64,000 bases of DNA, from contig VZTJ01003241.1 in NCBI GenBank assembly GCA_013397795.1, positions 1,169,376 through 1,233,375 on the forward strand, written 5' to 3'. Below are positions 13,601 to 25,000 of this stretch, one piece after another (position 1 is the first letter of the stretch; every line of letters begins with the position of its first letter). Source of the DNA: Orthonyx spaldingii (taxonomy: Eukaryota; Chordata; Aves; Passeriformes; Orthonychidae). Under the pieces are notes generated by a model. That model did no database searches, had not been told where the DNA came from, and was given only the letters and a program-made list of their open reading frames with translations. Position numbers and translations under genes: made by a program.

Positions 13601-16600
13601 AATGGATGTTATGATTGCCTTGTTGCTGTTGTTTTGATATTTTTTAATTTGGTTCTTCATCTGCAAATGAAATTGATCATCATGACTTGGTTTTTGTACT
13701 CTTGAGGGTGGAGTCTATTAATAACTTCTCTGTGTAATGGTACAGTTAAATTAAAAAACATGAATTTAATTATTCTTGCAGTTTTCTAATTTTTTGTCTG
13801 TTAATTCCATTTGTAGAAAGAGTTTCTACCCTTTTCTCATAGCAACTTCATGAAACAATTCCCAATACTTGTGACTTTTGTTATCATCTCCTTCCCCACT
13901 GCATCTTCTCTAATATATCCAGCAATACTGAAAACAAATTGAAGATTATTTCCTTTGACCAGTTGAGAAAGGGATTTGATTTTTGAGGTATCCTTTTGTC
14001 TTTAGAATTACTCAGAGATATTTAATTTTTATCACCTCTTATTGCAGAAATTACAGTAATTGCAAATGCTTTTTAATTTTGTTATTTACATTGGAGCTAG
14101 CTAAATATAAATATCATTTATTTCCTCAGACCCAGCTGGCACTTTGTCATTATGCTACTTCATACAGTGAAGAAAATTTCTCAGTAGCAAATGAGTTTCG
14201 ACCTGAGCGCTGGCTGAGGAAAGATAATTTGGACAGAGTAGACAACTTTGGCTCCATCCCCTTTGGTTATGGCATTCGAAGTTGTATAGGAAAAAGAATT
14301 GCAGAGCTGGAAATCCATCTTGCACTGATTCAGGTTAGAACTATGTAACAGGATTACAAGAAGAAAAGTGAATTGGTATGATTTTTTTAATGTATGCCAT
14401 TTCTGGGTATCCTACAGTGCTCAAACCCTTTGTTTTGGAGTATTGTCTAATGTACTCATCCTGCAAAGACTTAAAAAAATGAATATAACCACGCTTGAAA
14501 TGTAGCACAGTACTTAAACTACATTGCAGATGGTATAGTACACATGATGTAAAACTAAAGGTAAATTTGTTAAGGAAATATATGGATTTGGTGCAGCAGA
14601 CTTTTGTAAGTAAATCAGAAGTCTTTCTTAATGTATATTAGAATGGTTACCAGCTCAGTTTCTGTGGTTTAGTTAGAAGAATTCAGAACTTATAAAGATG
14701 TAAAACAGATTTTATATCCTTGTACTGATCACAGTGTGGTGATAAATAGTAGATTTTTTCCATGTTTTGGGGTTTTGTGTCCCTTCTTGTTCTTTCTTCT
14801 AACTCATTATTATTTTAGATATATGTAATTTATAGTTACATAAATATAAATAGTTAGTACATATTGATATATATTGGTTTTGATTGGTTCATATCAAAAA
14901 GAAAACATTCCCAACAGCTGCTATGTTTTTTGTCATTTACAAGACACCCTTTAGCTCAAATAATTAGTCCAGATTGTGCAATCAAATCTCAAAGATTTGG
15001 TAACTATTTATAGTTACTTAACTATAAAAATATTTAGATCCATTCTAGGTATTCAAAGCAAAGCTTCATTGAATTTGTCTTTGGATTTCCTTCTGTAAAC
15101 TTCTAGAGCAATGTCTGAACAATTAGCGCCTGTCTTTTGGACCTGAGAGTGAGAGGGTTCCCAGGGGGCTGCGTAAAACAAACATGCTTCCATCCTTTTG
15201 AAAAGGAGGCTCAAGGAAGCAATGGAGAACCTGCTTTGTTTTCTGGAAAGAAGCTAGAACAAAATAGCACACAACGTATTTACAAACATCAAGATGATAT
15301 TTAAGTGATTTAAAATTAGAAACACATGGAGCTCATAAAACAGAAATTGTTTCAGACCAGTCTGATTTATTTCTTTGACTTGGTCACTTACCTAATGTGA
15401 GCGTATAGAGTAAATCATGTATTCTGACTTCACAGTATTTTCACATGTCCTGTATGTTTTTCTCTCAATTAAATTAATAAAATTTGTTCCAGATGGAAGT
15501 GCCCATAAAATGCATGCACAGCTGGTTGGAAAAAGGAAATAGCTGGAGGCAGTAGCTGTCAAATATTTGCTGTTGAACTGGGAAAGCATTTAATTAAAAT
15601 TCTATAAAAGTCTGTCCTGCATTTGATTTAGGCTGTTATTTTCACTAACAGTATAAGTGATGGACTAGAGAATACATCTCGAGTTTGCATGGGATACCAA
15701 GCTGATGTGAATTAAGTTAAAATCAGGGGATGTGAAAATAGAATTATGAAAAAAAAGGATAAATGTTCCAGAAGTAACACCAAATTATTCACTAATGACA
15801 GTTGTAAGTTAGTGCCCTTGAGAAGAAATAAATGCATAAATACAAATTTATGAACAACTGGCTGTGTAATATTAGTATCATAGGAACAGACTGGAGGGAA
15901 ATCCAGTAAAAAATCCGTCAATTCTGACAAGGCAATGTGATTCTAGATTATATTAGCATCATTAGCAAGCATTTTGTATGTCAGAAAGAGGAGCTAAATT
16001 ACTCAGTCTTACCAAACACTGATGAATCCTCACTAAGCAATGATAAACAGCCATCCCTGTGCACTGCATTTTAAGGACAATATAGCCAAACCTAAGGAAA
16101 TTTAGAAGAAAAAGAGAATAATAAGAAGGATTTTAAAGAGAGAAAAATTAGATAAAAATTTCATCAGACATCCGACACTGAAAAAGGCAGTTATGTGTAG
16201 GACAATAATGCATTGGTCACCAGTTATACTAGGAGCAGTATAAGAGATAATTACTTAATCTATGGGAAAAAGTGTTTGAGATTTACTATTAGGAAATTTG
16301 AGGATGTTGTAGTATTTCCCTCTTGAAAGTGTAAAAGTAAATAGCTGAGGTATTCTTCATTCAGAAATATGTGTCTGATGGGATTGGGACTCCTATTTCT
16401 TTCTTAATAATTTCACATATTGATTGATATTAAAGGAAGTGAAATCAAAAACACAGAGAGGAACCTCACAAGGTTTGAAAGAGGCTTTAGTTTCTTTGAT
16501 AGTTCAGACTGTTAAACCTGGTTATGTGGAAGTTCTTCAGAAAGGACTTGCTCAGTTCTCCCTCAATCAGGGGAGGAAGATTTTGAACTATAATCTTTAC

Positions 16601-16889
16601 CTTGTAACACCTATTTTTTTTTTTTCCTGGATAGGAATCATAACACTTAAACTCTGCAGAACCGGCAACACATATTTTGTTTGTGACAGTCTGTTATGTT
16701 CTCTTTTTTAAAGACTAATCTTCATCAGTAATTTTGCAGTTTTTCTAATACTTGCCCTGTTTATGTTCACAGCTACTTCAGAATTTTGAAATCAAAATTT
16801 CTCCCAAAACTGAACCAGTTCATGCCAAAACTCACGGACTTTTGACTCCTGGAAACTCCATCAATGTGAGGTTTTCTGACAGAAAGTGA
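4417..16889 (+). CDS. CYP27C1: CYP27C1, mitochondrial cytochrome P450 (retinol 3,4-desaturase), eight of nine coding exons
   Basis: CYP27C1 is a family 27 mitochondrial P450 that receives electrons from adrenodoxin. In fish, amphibians and human skin it converts vitamin A1 (all-trans retinol) to 3,4-didehydroretinol (vitamin A2). Eight exons join with consistent phases into 443 codons ending in TGA at 16887-16889. In this numbering the I-helix AGVDTTS is residues 251-257, the K-helix ExxR pair is E308 and R311, the FRPERW (PERF) segment is 360-365, and the heme loop FGYGIRSCIG is 382-391 with Cys389. Close agreement with remembered vertebrate CYP27C1 along the whole length, together with BIN1 as next gene, separates it from CYP27A1 and CYP27B1. 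The other family members have nine exons, so one 5' exon carrying the targeting peptide is missing, probably in the gap at 123-566. No stop, frameshift or bad splice site is seen, so the gene looks functional. Confidence 0.93.
5566..5600. repeat. Three copies of a 12-base unit
   Basis: AACCACTGTTGG occurs at 5566-5577 and 5578-5589. After one extra G, a partial third copy runs from 5591 to 5600. This looks like a simple replication-slippage repeat inside CYP27C1 intron 2. Confidence 0.85.
6214..6249. repeat. Perfect 18-base tandem duplication beside exon 3
   Basis: AAACTATGTATAGACATT is present twice with no spacer (6214-6231 and 6232-6249). It ends 18 bases before exon 3, so it duplicates sequence in the region where a branch point would be expected. 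Confidence 0.9.
6268..6467 (+). CDS. CYP27C1: CYP27C1 exon 3
   Basis: The acceptor is TTCTAG and the donor GTAAGC; the exon is 200 nt and ends with one base of a split glycine codon. It contains EGEQWLKMRSVLRQKILKP, the C-helix segment whose Trp and Arg contact heme propionate in P450s, then the D-helix region ending FFKYSME. An 18-base direct duplication lies just before its polypyrimidine tract. Confidence 0.93.
6468..8228 (+). other. CYP27C1: CYP27C1 intron 3
   Basis: An intron of 1,761 nt with GTAAGC and CAG ends. I see no repeat, exon or RNA gene in it. Confidence 0.9.
8229..8438 (+). CDS. CYP27C1: CYP27C1 exon 4
   Basis: The acceptor is ATGCAG and the donor GTAAGA; the exon is 210 nt and enters and leaves with one base of a split codon. 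It encodes GVATILYECRLGCLENN and then the F-G region, including the FSMFKTTMYAGAIPKW stretch that lines the substrate channel and membrane-facing surface in family 27 enzymes. The end reads FCRSWDGLFKF. Confidence 0.93.
8439..9731 (+). other. CYP27C1: CYP27C1 intron 4
   Basis: An intron of 1,293 nt with GTAAGA and AAG ends. Its second half carries the minus-strand pseudogene-like block described separately (about 9092-9520). The first half shows nothing recognisable. Confidence 0.9.
9092..9520 (-). pseudogene. Broken protein-like sequence, antisense in CYP27C1 intron 4; identity unknown
   Basis: Read on the minus strand, three adjoining open stretches look like one protein interrupted by frameshifts and stops. 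The last runs from 9244 to 9092 (51 codons, then TAA) and has a helical, charged core around DQTMDLRREKLLRKL. The one before it (9396 to 9253, 48 codons) is acidic and lysine-rich, including NYSEDKDEEHQ, and ends KIEKLQ with a stop where the frame changes. Further upstream, around 9420-9520, a third frame contains LSSDDSARSGEL. A minus-strand AATAAA lies at 8872-8877, but no poly(A) tail follows. The composition suggests a nuclear or coiled-coil protein, but I do not recognise the family. It could be a decayed retrocopy, a dead terminal exon, or chance. Confidence 0.35.
9732..9895 (+). CDS. CYP27C1: CYP27C1 exon 5
   Basis: The exon is 164 nt, with donor GTAAGC. The acceptor CCCAAAG is weak: the seven-T tract is at about 9714-9720, about 12 bases before the junction, and purines intervene. 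The frame begins SQIHVDNKL and ends in the I-helix with TEMLLAGVDT. The acid-Thr pair used for oxygen activation straddles the next intron. Confidence 0.9.
9896..12431 (+). other. CYP27C1: CYP27C1 intron 5
   Basis: An intron of 2,536 nt, AT-rich, with GTAAGC and TAG ends. It splits the I-helix between the two threonines of GVDTT. I see no repeat family or coding sequence in it. Confidence 0.9.
12432..12598 (+). CDS. CYP27C1: CYP27C1 exon 6
   Basis: The acceptor is TCCTTAG and the donor GTAGGT; the exon is 167 nt and ends with two bases of an Arg codon. It completes the I-helix (TSFTLSWAIYLLAKHPEVQQ) and runs to the K-helix RAVLKETL. The arginine of the ExxR motif is split across the junction with exon 7. 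Confidence 0.93.
12599..13364 (+). other. CYP27C1: CYP27C1 intron 6
   Basis: An intron of 766 nt with GTAGGT and CTAG ends. It interrupts the arginine codon of the ExxR motif. Nothing else is seen in it. Confidence 0.9.
13365..13443 (+). CDS. CYP27C1: CYP27C1 exon 7
   Basis: The acceptor is CTCTAG and the donor GTAGGT; the exon is 79 nt and ends in phase 0. It encodes RLYPVLPGNGRVTQKD and IIGGYLIPKG. These are the segment after the K-helix that lines the active site in mitochondrial P450s and the beta strand that follows. Confidence 0.92.
13444..14129 (+). other. CYP27C1: CYP27C1 intron 7
   Basis: An intron of 686 nt with GTAGGT and CAG ends. Nothing recognisable inside. The short ORF that overlaps its 3' end merely extends the real exon 8 frame upstream. 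Confidence 0.9.
14130..14333 (+). CDS. CYP27C1: CYP27C1 exon 8, heme-binding loop
   Basis: The acceptor is TTCCTCAG and the donor GTTAGA; the exon is 204 nt and phase 0 at both ends. It contains FRPERW and the P450 signature FGYGIRSCIG. The cysteine codon that ligates heme iron is at 14283-14285. The L-helix KRIAELEIHLALIQ follows. All invariant residues of FxxGxRxCxG are present. Confidence 0.95.
14334..16772 (+). other. CYP27C1: CYP27C1 intron 8
   Basis: An intron of 2,439 nt with GTTAGA and CAG ends. It is very AT-rich in its first third and contains an old CR1-type LINE remnant at about 15,655-16,410. Confidence 0.9.
15655..16410 (+). mobile_element. Ancient CR1-type LINE remnant
   Basis: The stretch follows the 3' half of the reverse-transcriptase region of amniote CR1-like LINEs in order. 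A 'data-block' match near 15,820-15,895 (around AACAACTGGCTGTGTAAT) is followed by the GTGATTCTAGATTATATTAG segment at about 15,938. After that comes degraded sequence resembling the CATTTCAAG and GGTTTAGATT stretches of the element. It is full of stops and indels, so it is old and inactive. Orientation is the same as CYP27C1. The boundaries are approximate and the identification rests on remembered consensus, without an alignment. Confidence 0.6.
16773..16889 (+). CDS. CYP27C1: CYP27C1 exon 9 and stop
   Basis: The acceptor is GTTCACAG; 39 codons including the TGA at 16887-16889. It encodes LLQNFEIKI, then VHAKTHGLLTPG and the basic C-terminus FSDRK. The length and ending match the usual CYP27C1 C-terminus. 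Confidence 0.93.
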   Translation, partial: LLQNFEIKISPKTEPVHAKTHGLLTPGNSINVRFSDRK

Positions 16890-17394
16890 GACTCAAATGT
16901 TTTGGAAATAATCATTCAATTTTCATGGAAACAGATTTGCATCTCGTGGAAGTTTAAACATGCTTGTTCTCTGGTTTGTAGGTATTGGACAAGATCATGA
17001 AGTATTATGTTCTGCCTTGGTTCTAGCAGTACACAAGCACAATCACCTCTCCTGTATCAGATAATTACACATATGAAAATATATACCAAAAAAACTCCTT
17101 CTTGCTCTGGGAATCTTTTATCTGGGAGAATTTCTAGTAATAACAACACATGCATTGAAAAAAGCCAACCAAAAGTAAATTCAGGCATGTCAGTATCATT
17201 CAGTGGTTTTGTTACGCTGCTACTCAGTGAGTGTATTTGAGAGCAAGGGGATTACTATATAATATGTGAGAATTAGCTGCATGTATAAATTTGTGTTTCC
17301 CTGTTTCTTGTCCTCCAGTGTTTTTTAAAAGTTTGCATGTAACATTGAAATGATAAGGTTTTTTTTAATCTGTAAAAACATTTACCCTCCATGT

Positions 17395-17400
17395 ATTAAA
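17395..17400 (+). terminator. Possible proximal poly(A) signal (ATTAAA)
   Basis: ATTAAA lies about 500 bases past the CYP27C1 stop. It is the commonest variant of the canonical hexamer, but such motifs are frequent by chance in AT-rich DNA. Confidence 0.25.
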
Positions 17401-17879
17401 GAATAATCCAGTAACATCAAAAGTAAGTATAGAAAAAAAATATAACTTCTGCTACATTGTTTAGACTTGAAATACAGAACATATACAAATTTATCCAAAC
17501 TTAATCCCCATAAAATGTTTCTGTATAGTTTAAAAAATTAAAATTCTTAAAAATGAAAGTCTAAATATCACGATGGAGAGTTTGAAGCCAGGCATTGTTC
17601 TCATCACCAAAGCACAAGCCACTTTCACTGTTCTAGTTAATATGCCAAACCCAAATGTAAATATTAAAAGCAAGTTGTTGTTACATTTTTATCATTTAAT
17701 TAAAATACTACTTTTAACTTTATTCACAGTTCTTCAACAGTAAGAACTGGAAACTTCCCATTTTAACTTCCTGAACCTATAGGCAAGTACAGAATACTGT
17801 AGGATGGAAATGTGACTACTGAAGTATTCAGAGAGGGTTTTTTACTATCTAGTGCCTAATAGAAGAGTGGACACGTGGA

Positions 17880-17931
17880 TGTTTGGGGTTGTTTTTTGGG
17901 GGGTTGTTTTGTTTGTTTGGTTGGTTTTTTT
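17880..17931. repeat. T/G-rich low-complexity tract
   Basis: The + strand is almost only T and G, with a run of six Gs and several GTTT and GGTT units. It is simple sequence in the likely 3' UTR of CYP27C1. Confidence 0.8.
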
Positions 17932-19064
17932 CATATTATTATTTTTCATATGACAGCCAACAGAAAATTCTCTCTTGCAGGATACTGTGCCAGATACTTT
18001 AGTATCACTGCACTAACCTTACATTCTCATTTTGGAGAGAAACCTTGTGTCCACGTTATGCCTTGAATGATGCTCAGACTTGCATATCCTAATATGATAC
18101 ATATGTAATTATGTATACTGAACTGTTTACATGTCAGGCTCTGACTGTTGTTTGGGAGGTGGTTTACATACTGACAATCATAAATATTTCAGCTATATGC
18201 AAAGTTAGCAAAAGTTTTGCAACTTGTTTTTTTAAATGACAACACTTTTCTTTGTCAAGCCTTTGGAAGTCAAAGACAGGTTAGAAATTAAATAACACAC
18301 TGTAGTTTTAATGGTGTACATGAAATTTCACATAGCTAGCTACTGCAGTCATGTTGTGGTATTTTGATTCCCTTTTGTGGTGTCTTTTCAAGGTTTTGAC
18401 AAAAGAAAAACAAAATCTCCTTTGTATAGATTTCATACATAAAATAATAACACTAAACAAAATTGATCTGATCTATGAGAGGATGAAATGCTTACATAAG
18501 AACTTTAAAATGTTATTCTTGTATTGAGCATATATGTGTACTGTAAGAAAACCAGGTATTCTGTTGGGAGTATTTGCCTTGAACAAGCATGCCTTCTGAT
18601 TTTTCCAGGGCTTCCAATTATTCCATCTTCCTTTTTTTTTTTCTTTCCCATTGTTATTTTCAATTGTCTCTGTCTTAAATCAAATGAAGAGATTTGCCAG
18701 AGCCAGCTGACATCCTGAAGGAGACATTTTGCAAATGTCTGTTTAAAAGTCCATGGACTGAGTATTTGACTCCATTACTCTGCCTGGTTTTGTTGACTTG
18801 GAGACAAAGTGCCCCTGCCTTGAATCCAAATTTGGATGCCATATGGTGCCTTCCTTTTGCTTTGTCATAGCATCATTAGAAACACCAGCCACTGCGATGT
18901 TGCAGTACATTTGCTACTTGGTATCAGTCCCTAAGTAATGCATCAAGGTAGAAGATAGAACAGACATTAAAAAATGCTTTTTATAGCATTTGGATATTTT
19001 CATGAAAACAGCCAGTATTTTGTTCTAATAGAGCATCTATCCATGTAAGTTGTCTTTTATACAT

Positions 19065-19070
19065 AATAAA
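19065..19070 (+). terminator. CYP27C1: Possible distal poly(A) signal (AATAAA) of CYP27C1
   Basis: This is the first exact AATAAA I see after the stop codon, about 2.2 kb downstream of it, followed by U-rich sequence. A 3' UTR of that length would be ordinary for a vertebrate gene. Confidence 0.4.
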
Positions 19071-22000
19071 ATATTTATACAGAACTTGCAAGTCTTAGTT
19101 CTTATTTTAATTACTATTTATAACTGAATTTTTCTTTAGCAGCTTAAAGTCTTTAACTTGTTGCATAGAACTGAGAGATTCACTGTTCCACGGGAAATTA
19201 ATAGTTCAGCTAGAAAAGATGGAGATTCCTACAAGAATTTAAGGTGTGTAATGACCTGGCAGAAGGAGGGATAACATTATGTTAAGTGTACTGTTATTGT
19301 GGGGGAAAGGTACTGGCAAAGTTATCCAAGAGATACCCTAGGACTGATTTAATGTTAATGTTTTGACTAATTGCTTAAACATAGAAGAGTATTAATGATA
19401 TAAAGAAAAAAGGCATAAAGTGTAAAAAATCAAACCAAAACAACAACAAAAACAGAACCCAGAATGTAATAGAAATGGGCTGGAATTTAATAGCAAAGTA
19501 TATCTATGTAGGAAATAAAAATAATTTATTTGAGGAGCTCACCTCATATTACACTTGAAAATGTTATATGTAGAAGAAGACCTACGTAATCACAGGTGAC
19601 TAGAAAGTGCAAAGTGTGTGGGAATAATGAGAAATACAGCCTACAATGTATGAGATGCAATCTGACCTGTTCTTCCCCAATTTCTACCAGAGATACTTCT
19701 TAAGTGCTATGTACAGTGTCCTTAAGTGTTCAACAAAGGTGGAGTTTGATTTGGGCAGGTAAGGAAACACTAAGATTACCAGGTTAACAGTTTCTGTGAG
19801 TGGAGAAAGAGTTATGCTACAATGTTTTTTGCTCTGCCTCTCTGTGGTTTGCTGGCAGATCAAGCCCTGGCACATCTGGAAGCTATGTAACCATGGGCTT
19901 AGGAGAACTTCGTTTGTTGGACACAAAACTGCTGAGTTGATTTTGCTCCTTCCAGTTGGATTAGATAACAGGTAGTGGAAACACGCAAGAGACTAAATTT
20001 ATCCTCAAAAAGCTCATGTAATTAGTCTAGAAAAGTGAATATTGTAAGAGGACAGGAATCTTCTCTTCAAACACTTTCAGGTTAAGCTGTTTACTCCTTA
20101 AGGTAAAGGACAATGCCTGTTCAAAACAAGTATCATCAGTAACAATGAATAAATAAACTGGGGTGTAAAGTTTCAAGCTATCAGGGGAATGAGAATTTAG
20201 AATACAGTTACTGTGAGAGATGGTGAAGACTGAGAAAAAAAAAAATCCCCAACCAGCCATGAAATGATAAAGCATGATAAAAAGAATTCCATAAAGTGTT
20301 TAATTAGAATTATTGTATTCAGTCAGTCTATTCTCTGCTTTTCCTTACTCTCTTGTAGGTCCACAGGCAAGGAGGGAATCTATGAGGTCAGTGGTGAAAT
20401 AGTCACAACTCCAGCAACATTGTATGCCAGTCATAAATGAAACTTCGGAGTTTCTAAATACCCCAGCAGTGACATGGCTGTGAAAATGGAGAGTAGGACG
20501 CCTGGCAGCTGTGAACAGGAGAGAAGTAGGCACTGGGGATGTTTTTGGAGCTAGAACAGAAGAGCTGTGCTGGTACTTGGGACTGGGAAGGGAGGAGTGG
20601 GAAAGCCACACAGAATGGAGGCTTTGGGGCTATACCAAATATCCCATGGTGTGCAAGTTCAGGAAGTGGAGAGGTGAGCTGTGGACTGCACGCAAGATGG
20701 GGCAGGTTGAGAGAACAGGGATGAGGCTGCAATAATTTGGGTGCCTGATGTGCGCTATTTGCACTGTATAAAAAAAAAGACCACTACTGGTTTTAATCAC
20801 TGAGGTTTTTCCTTCCTATGCTACATTGTCACAAAATGTTTATAACTTTAAAAAATGCTATCATATAATTACTAGAAATTTACATCTTTGGTAAGGCCAA
20901 ACTTCCCCAGTGCGTGCCCAGAGAAAGACTCAGAAGGGCTGCAACAAATCCCTGATTCTCAGTGTTCAGAACAATGTTAGTTTGCACTGGCAGGCTCCCA
21001 CGGTGGCAGATGCATTGCAGGGTTTTTCACCTCCTGAAGCGTCACAGAAGTGTCAACAGGGGATTTACAGGGGCAAGTGAAAAGCAGATGGCAGGATGAT
21101 GTAAAATGCCAGCAAGTGATAGACCCAGCGCTGTACAGCTCCTGAGCACAGATGTGAATACATATCCCAGCACAATCACTGGGGAGGACAACTGGCCTTA
21201 AACACTGGACCCTTCTGATTTTTCTGAAAAAAATGGACTATATACATTGAAGCAAGATAAACTATGGTTCCCTGGAATGTGAGTTGGAAAATATTTGGGA
21301 AGTGGCCCAAAGTTGCTAAGTTATGTCTTATTCCTATATAGGTTTTCATCTAAACCTTACTCATGCAGTAGTAAATAATTAAGTTGGATGGGAAGGTGTG
21401 AGTAGTAATTATTTTAGTACCTGATCATTTAAAAATATTTTTTTAATATACAGGTACAATAAAAAGAAATATTTTATCCTCTGTAATTAATGCACACATT
21501 CACATACCTTTTTCCCTTTCAAAGGGTTCTTAAAACAGAAAATATATATATGTAGAGTAAGAGCTTGCAAATATTTATTCATGTTCTTGCTAAAAAAAAA
21601 AAAAAGACCAAAACATGTAGATGTCACGTGGATATTTCAAAAATAACTGAGTTTCCCCCATGTTTCCAACAGAATTTTCTTCAGGAAAACACTGAAAATA
21701 CTACACTGTAGTTTGGTACCACTAGGTGGTGCTGCCTTTATAGTATTCTTTAGTGAAAGTCTATGGAAAAAAATACATCTATAGCTACGAGCAATGTATT
21801 TACTACAGCTTCTTAAAGATAGAGTAGTTTGGTTATACTTGTTTGACAAGGAATCTTAGCCCCTGTACGTGTAAACATGCTGAATTTCTGTTCATGTTTT
21901 TCATATCCTTGCTCAAAATGGAAACTTGCATGTGGAAAAAGGTACAGTATGTCCAAAGTTTCACGCAGGAAAAGTTTTGTTAGAGAAAATCCAGCCTCTG

Positions 22001-25000
22001 CAGTCCTGTATGGCTCCTGCTGAGGTTTGTCTTTAACAGTTTGTTAATCATTGAGCTTTGACACTCTACCTGTTATCATGCAAAATTCAAAAAAAAGCCA
22101 GTTCTTGCACTGAGTAGATCACAGTCTAGGTGAGATAAGAATAAAGGAGACAGGAAATAATTGAGGGGGTTATTTGTGTGTTTCAGACACTATTGCAGTA
22201 AACATTGCAGTAAACAGGAGGTCATCTGACACCATTTAAAGGGTATTGTACCAATCTTGGCAATGTCTGAAACACAGTGTTTGCTGACAAATATTTATCT
22301 AGTTGGGAAACAATTACATTGAAGTGTAAACTTTCTGAAGCAGCCCAGGTTACTCAGATAAAAGGAAGGCTGGAGTCAGGGATTTTGGAAAGAAGTGTCT
22401 AAGGGATAAATGACTGCAAGAGAATGTTTGCCACCACAGTTAAGTATAGGATAAGAAACATTTAGACAAGTCTTTCTTACTTTCAGCAGCTCAGCTTGTG
22501 AAGTTCTTTGTCTCCTTTATGCAGATGGGGGTGAACACTTGAATTTGCTTGAAGATTCTCAAACACTGCAGAGACTGTCTCATCCCAGATGCAAAAAAGA
22601 AGCATGAACTCTAGTTGATTAGAGAATCAAAAAGGTATGCGGGGAATCAGTTACACATATCTGGAAGGACTTGGTTAAAAATCTTCATCTAAGAAGATAC
22701 CACTGAAAAGGCAATCAGTATTTCACTATCACATTTATAGATGCTTCTTTTATGTCACAAATTCATAAATACATTGTAATCATGATAACTCTATCAAACA
22801 CCCATTATTTTCAGATGAAGTTGTATGAAATAACATGCATTTCTTTTCACAAAGAATGAAGGCACCAAATTCATCCAAGAAATAATCATTCACTGGTTGC
22901 TAGTCAACTTGATTTTGCAATATAAATAGATACCAGCTTCAGGAAGTGTGGACAGCCATTTATCTCACCTCAGTCCTACATTGTATTTTTAAAAATGGTT
23001 ACAAAACATCCCAACTTTGCAGATTTCTGAGATATAAATCTCAGCTGGCAAAGCTTTCTAACTTGTATTGTGATGCAGTGATCAATCACCACCTCTGCAG
23101 GGAACGGCTACACTTAGCCATCCACTGGCTATGTCAGATTAAATTGAGGCAGGAAAGATCTAATACAGCCATGTTGCTCTATCAAAGCAAATGTCTGTAA
23201 TGTTTGTGTGTTTTCAAGGCTGTAAATTTTAGGCCCACACTGAACAGTTTCAGTGTGTTGAATTCCTCTTTCTGCAACTTCTGGGACTGGGTCATCTTGA
23301 TTGACAAAGCTTCACTGGCAAATGCATGGTAGAGATTAATGTTTTAATCTGTCACGATTCTGGGTCACACTGGAATGCAAGAGTACTACTTGTAATTACT
23401 GCAATTGTGTCGATGTATAATTTGGTATGAAGTACTTTCATTATTGTTTTTGATGTTGGCATTTCACCACACAATACTATAGGCGAGACCAAATGAAATT
23501 TACGCTATTATTTGGCTAGAAAATAATTACAAATAGCACATTGTCCTCTTTCTACTGGCACAGAAAATTGTGGGCTACTAATCAGTTTCTGCAGTGAGAA
23601 GTGATAAAATGTCAATTGTTCAATTCAGTAAAATTAAAATGAGTTAAATGACAGAAAAACATGTGGTGGATGGGGAATAACCTTAGATGATGGATTAGGT
23701 TAGGGTCCTAAGCTTTTTCCACTGAATTGGCTACTTCTCAGAGGAGAAAATGTTTCCCAGGCCTTTGTTTTACTTCTATGACTATTATTATAACTGCATA
23801 GTGTTAAGAAAAAAAGAGAGAAGAAAAAGAGTTCATTATTTTTTGATGTCTTTAGGCAACAAATGGAAGCAACCTCCTTATTGGTTATCATCATATACTT
23901 GACATCTAAAGTTTGGAAGTTTAATGTTGAATAATTTGACTGGAAAGAGTGATGTTTAGTGTCAGCACCAGGGAGAAATGAGAACCATTATTTATTTCTC
24001 CAGGATCTGTAAAGAAGGACTAAAACAAGGAACCCTTGTCATGCTTTAATGTGTTTATCGAGTATTTTTTAAGGGGATGACAACTCATAAGAAATTAAGA
24101 ACTGCTAGCTAGCAGATACTTCCTTTGGTTGGTTTTTGTGATTGTGATTGGTGTTTTTAGTGACTACTGGTTGTGACCAAGGGGCCAAGAGAAATACATC
24201 AAAGACATCAGTGAGTCAGTAGAGTCTTTGTGATCAGCTGGACATTCCTGTGGGATGAATAGCCACCTCTAATTGCAAGATAATGTGGGACTATTACTTG
24301 TATCTAAAGAACTGCCTCTAACATTGCATGTAAATGAACAGGTATCTGTAAAATCCTTTTTATAAAAAGAGCATAACTGCTCTGATTAGCTTTATCAAAA
24401 CAAAAAACCCGTTCCATCCTATATGGTGTAAAAGCACAAACAGTGTGTGTCTGATATTTATATAAGAAGATGAAGACTTGTTTGCTGTGATGTAGGATAG
24501 GATGGGATAATTAATTAAATATCTCCAGGAAGCCTTTCATTAATGGCAAGGTCAAACCTTCTTGTTCTCCCCCACAAAGAAAAGCTTTCTGAATAGAATG
24601 GGAATGTCTAATTTCAGCAGGAAAGAACTGTGTGGTTTCTAGGATTACCACACCCCTATGAGGCTATGAGTACGTGTAGCGTTGGTAGGATTTGCAAGTG
24701 GCTTGTACCTATTTGTTGCTCTGTCTAGGGAATGTAGGGTTGCTTGCCTTACTGAATATTTACTGTGTAAGTCTTGGTAAATCTGGATCATGTTGGTATG
24801 CTAGGAAGGGATATTTTTACTTGTTTGGTTGGTTGTTTTAAATCTAGGATCTCAGAAGATCTGACATCATACATACAGCCAGAGGATAATGCTGTGCAAG
24901 ATTATTCTCATCCAGGCAGTTTGCTTTGTCTTGCTGTGATGGAGCCCACTAGGGTTATGTAGACCAAAAGTACTGTTCTCTTGTAATAGTTGCTTTTTGG

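Larger units (their letters stand above)
16890..19070 (+). other. CYP27C1: Putative CYP27C1 3' UTR
   Basis: AT-rich, non-coding sequence after the stop. The first exact AATAAA I find on the + strand is at 19065-19070. Variant ATTAAA signals occur earlier (17395-17400 and 17699-17704), so shorter 3' ends are possible. A T/G-rich tract lies at 17880-17931. The true 3' end cannot be fixed without transcript data. Confidence 0.4.
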
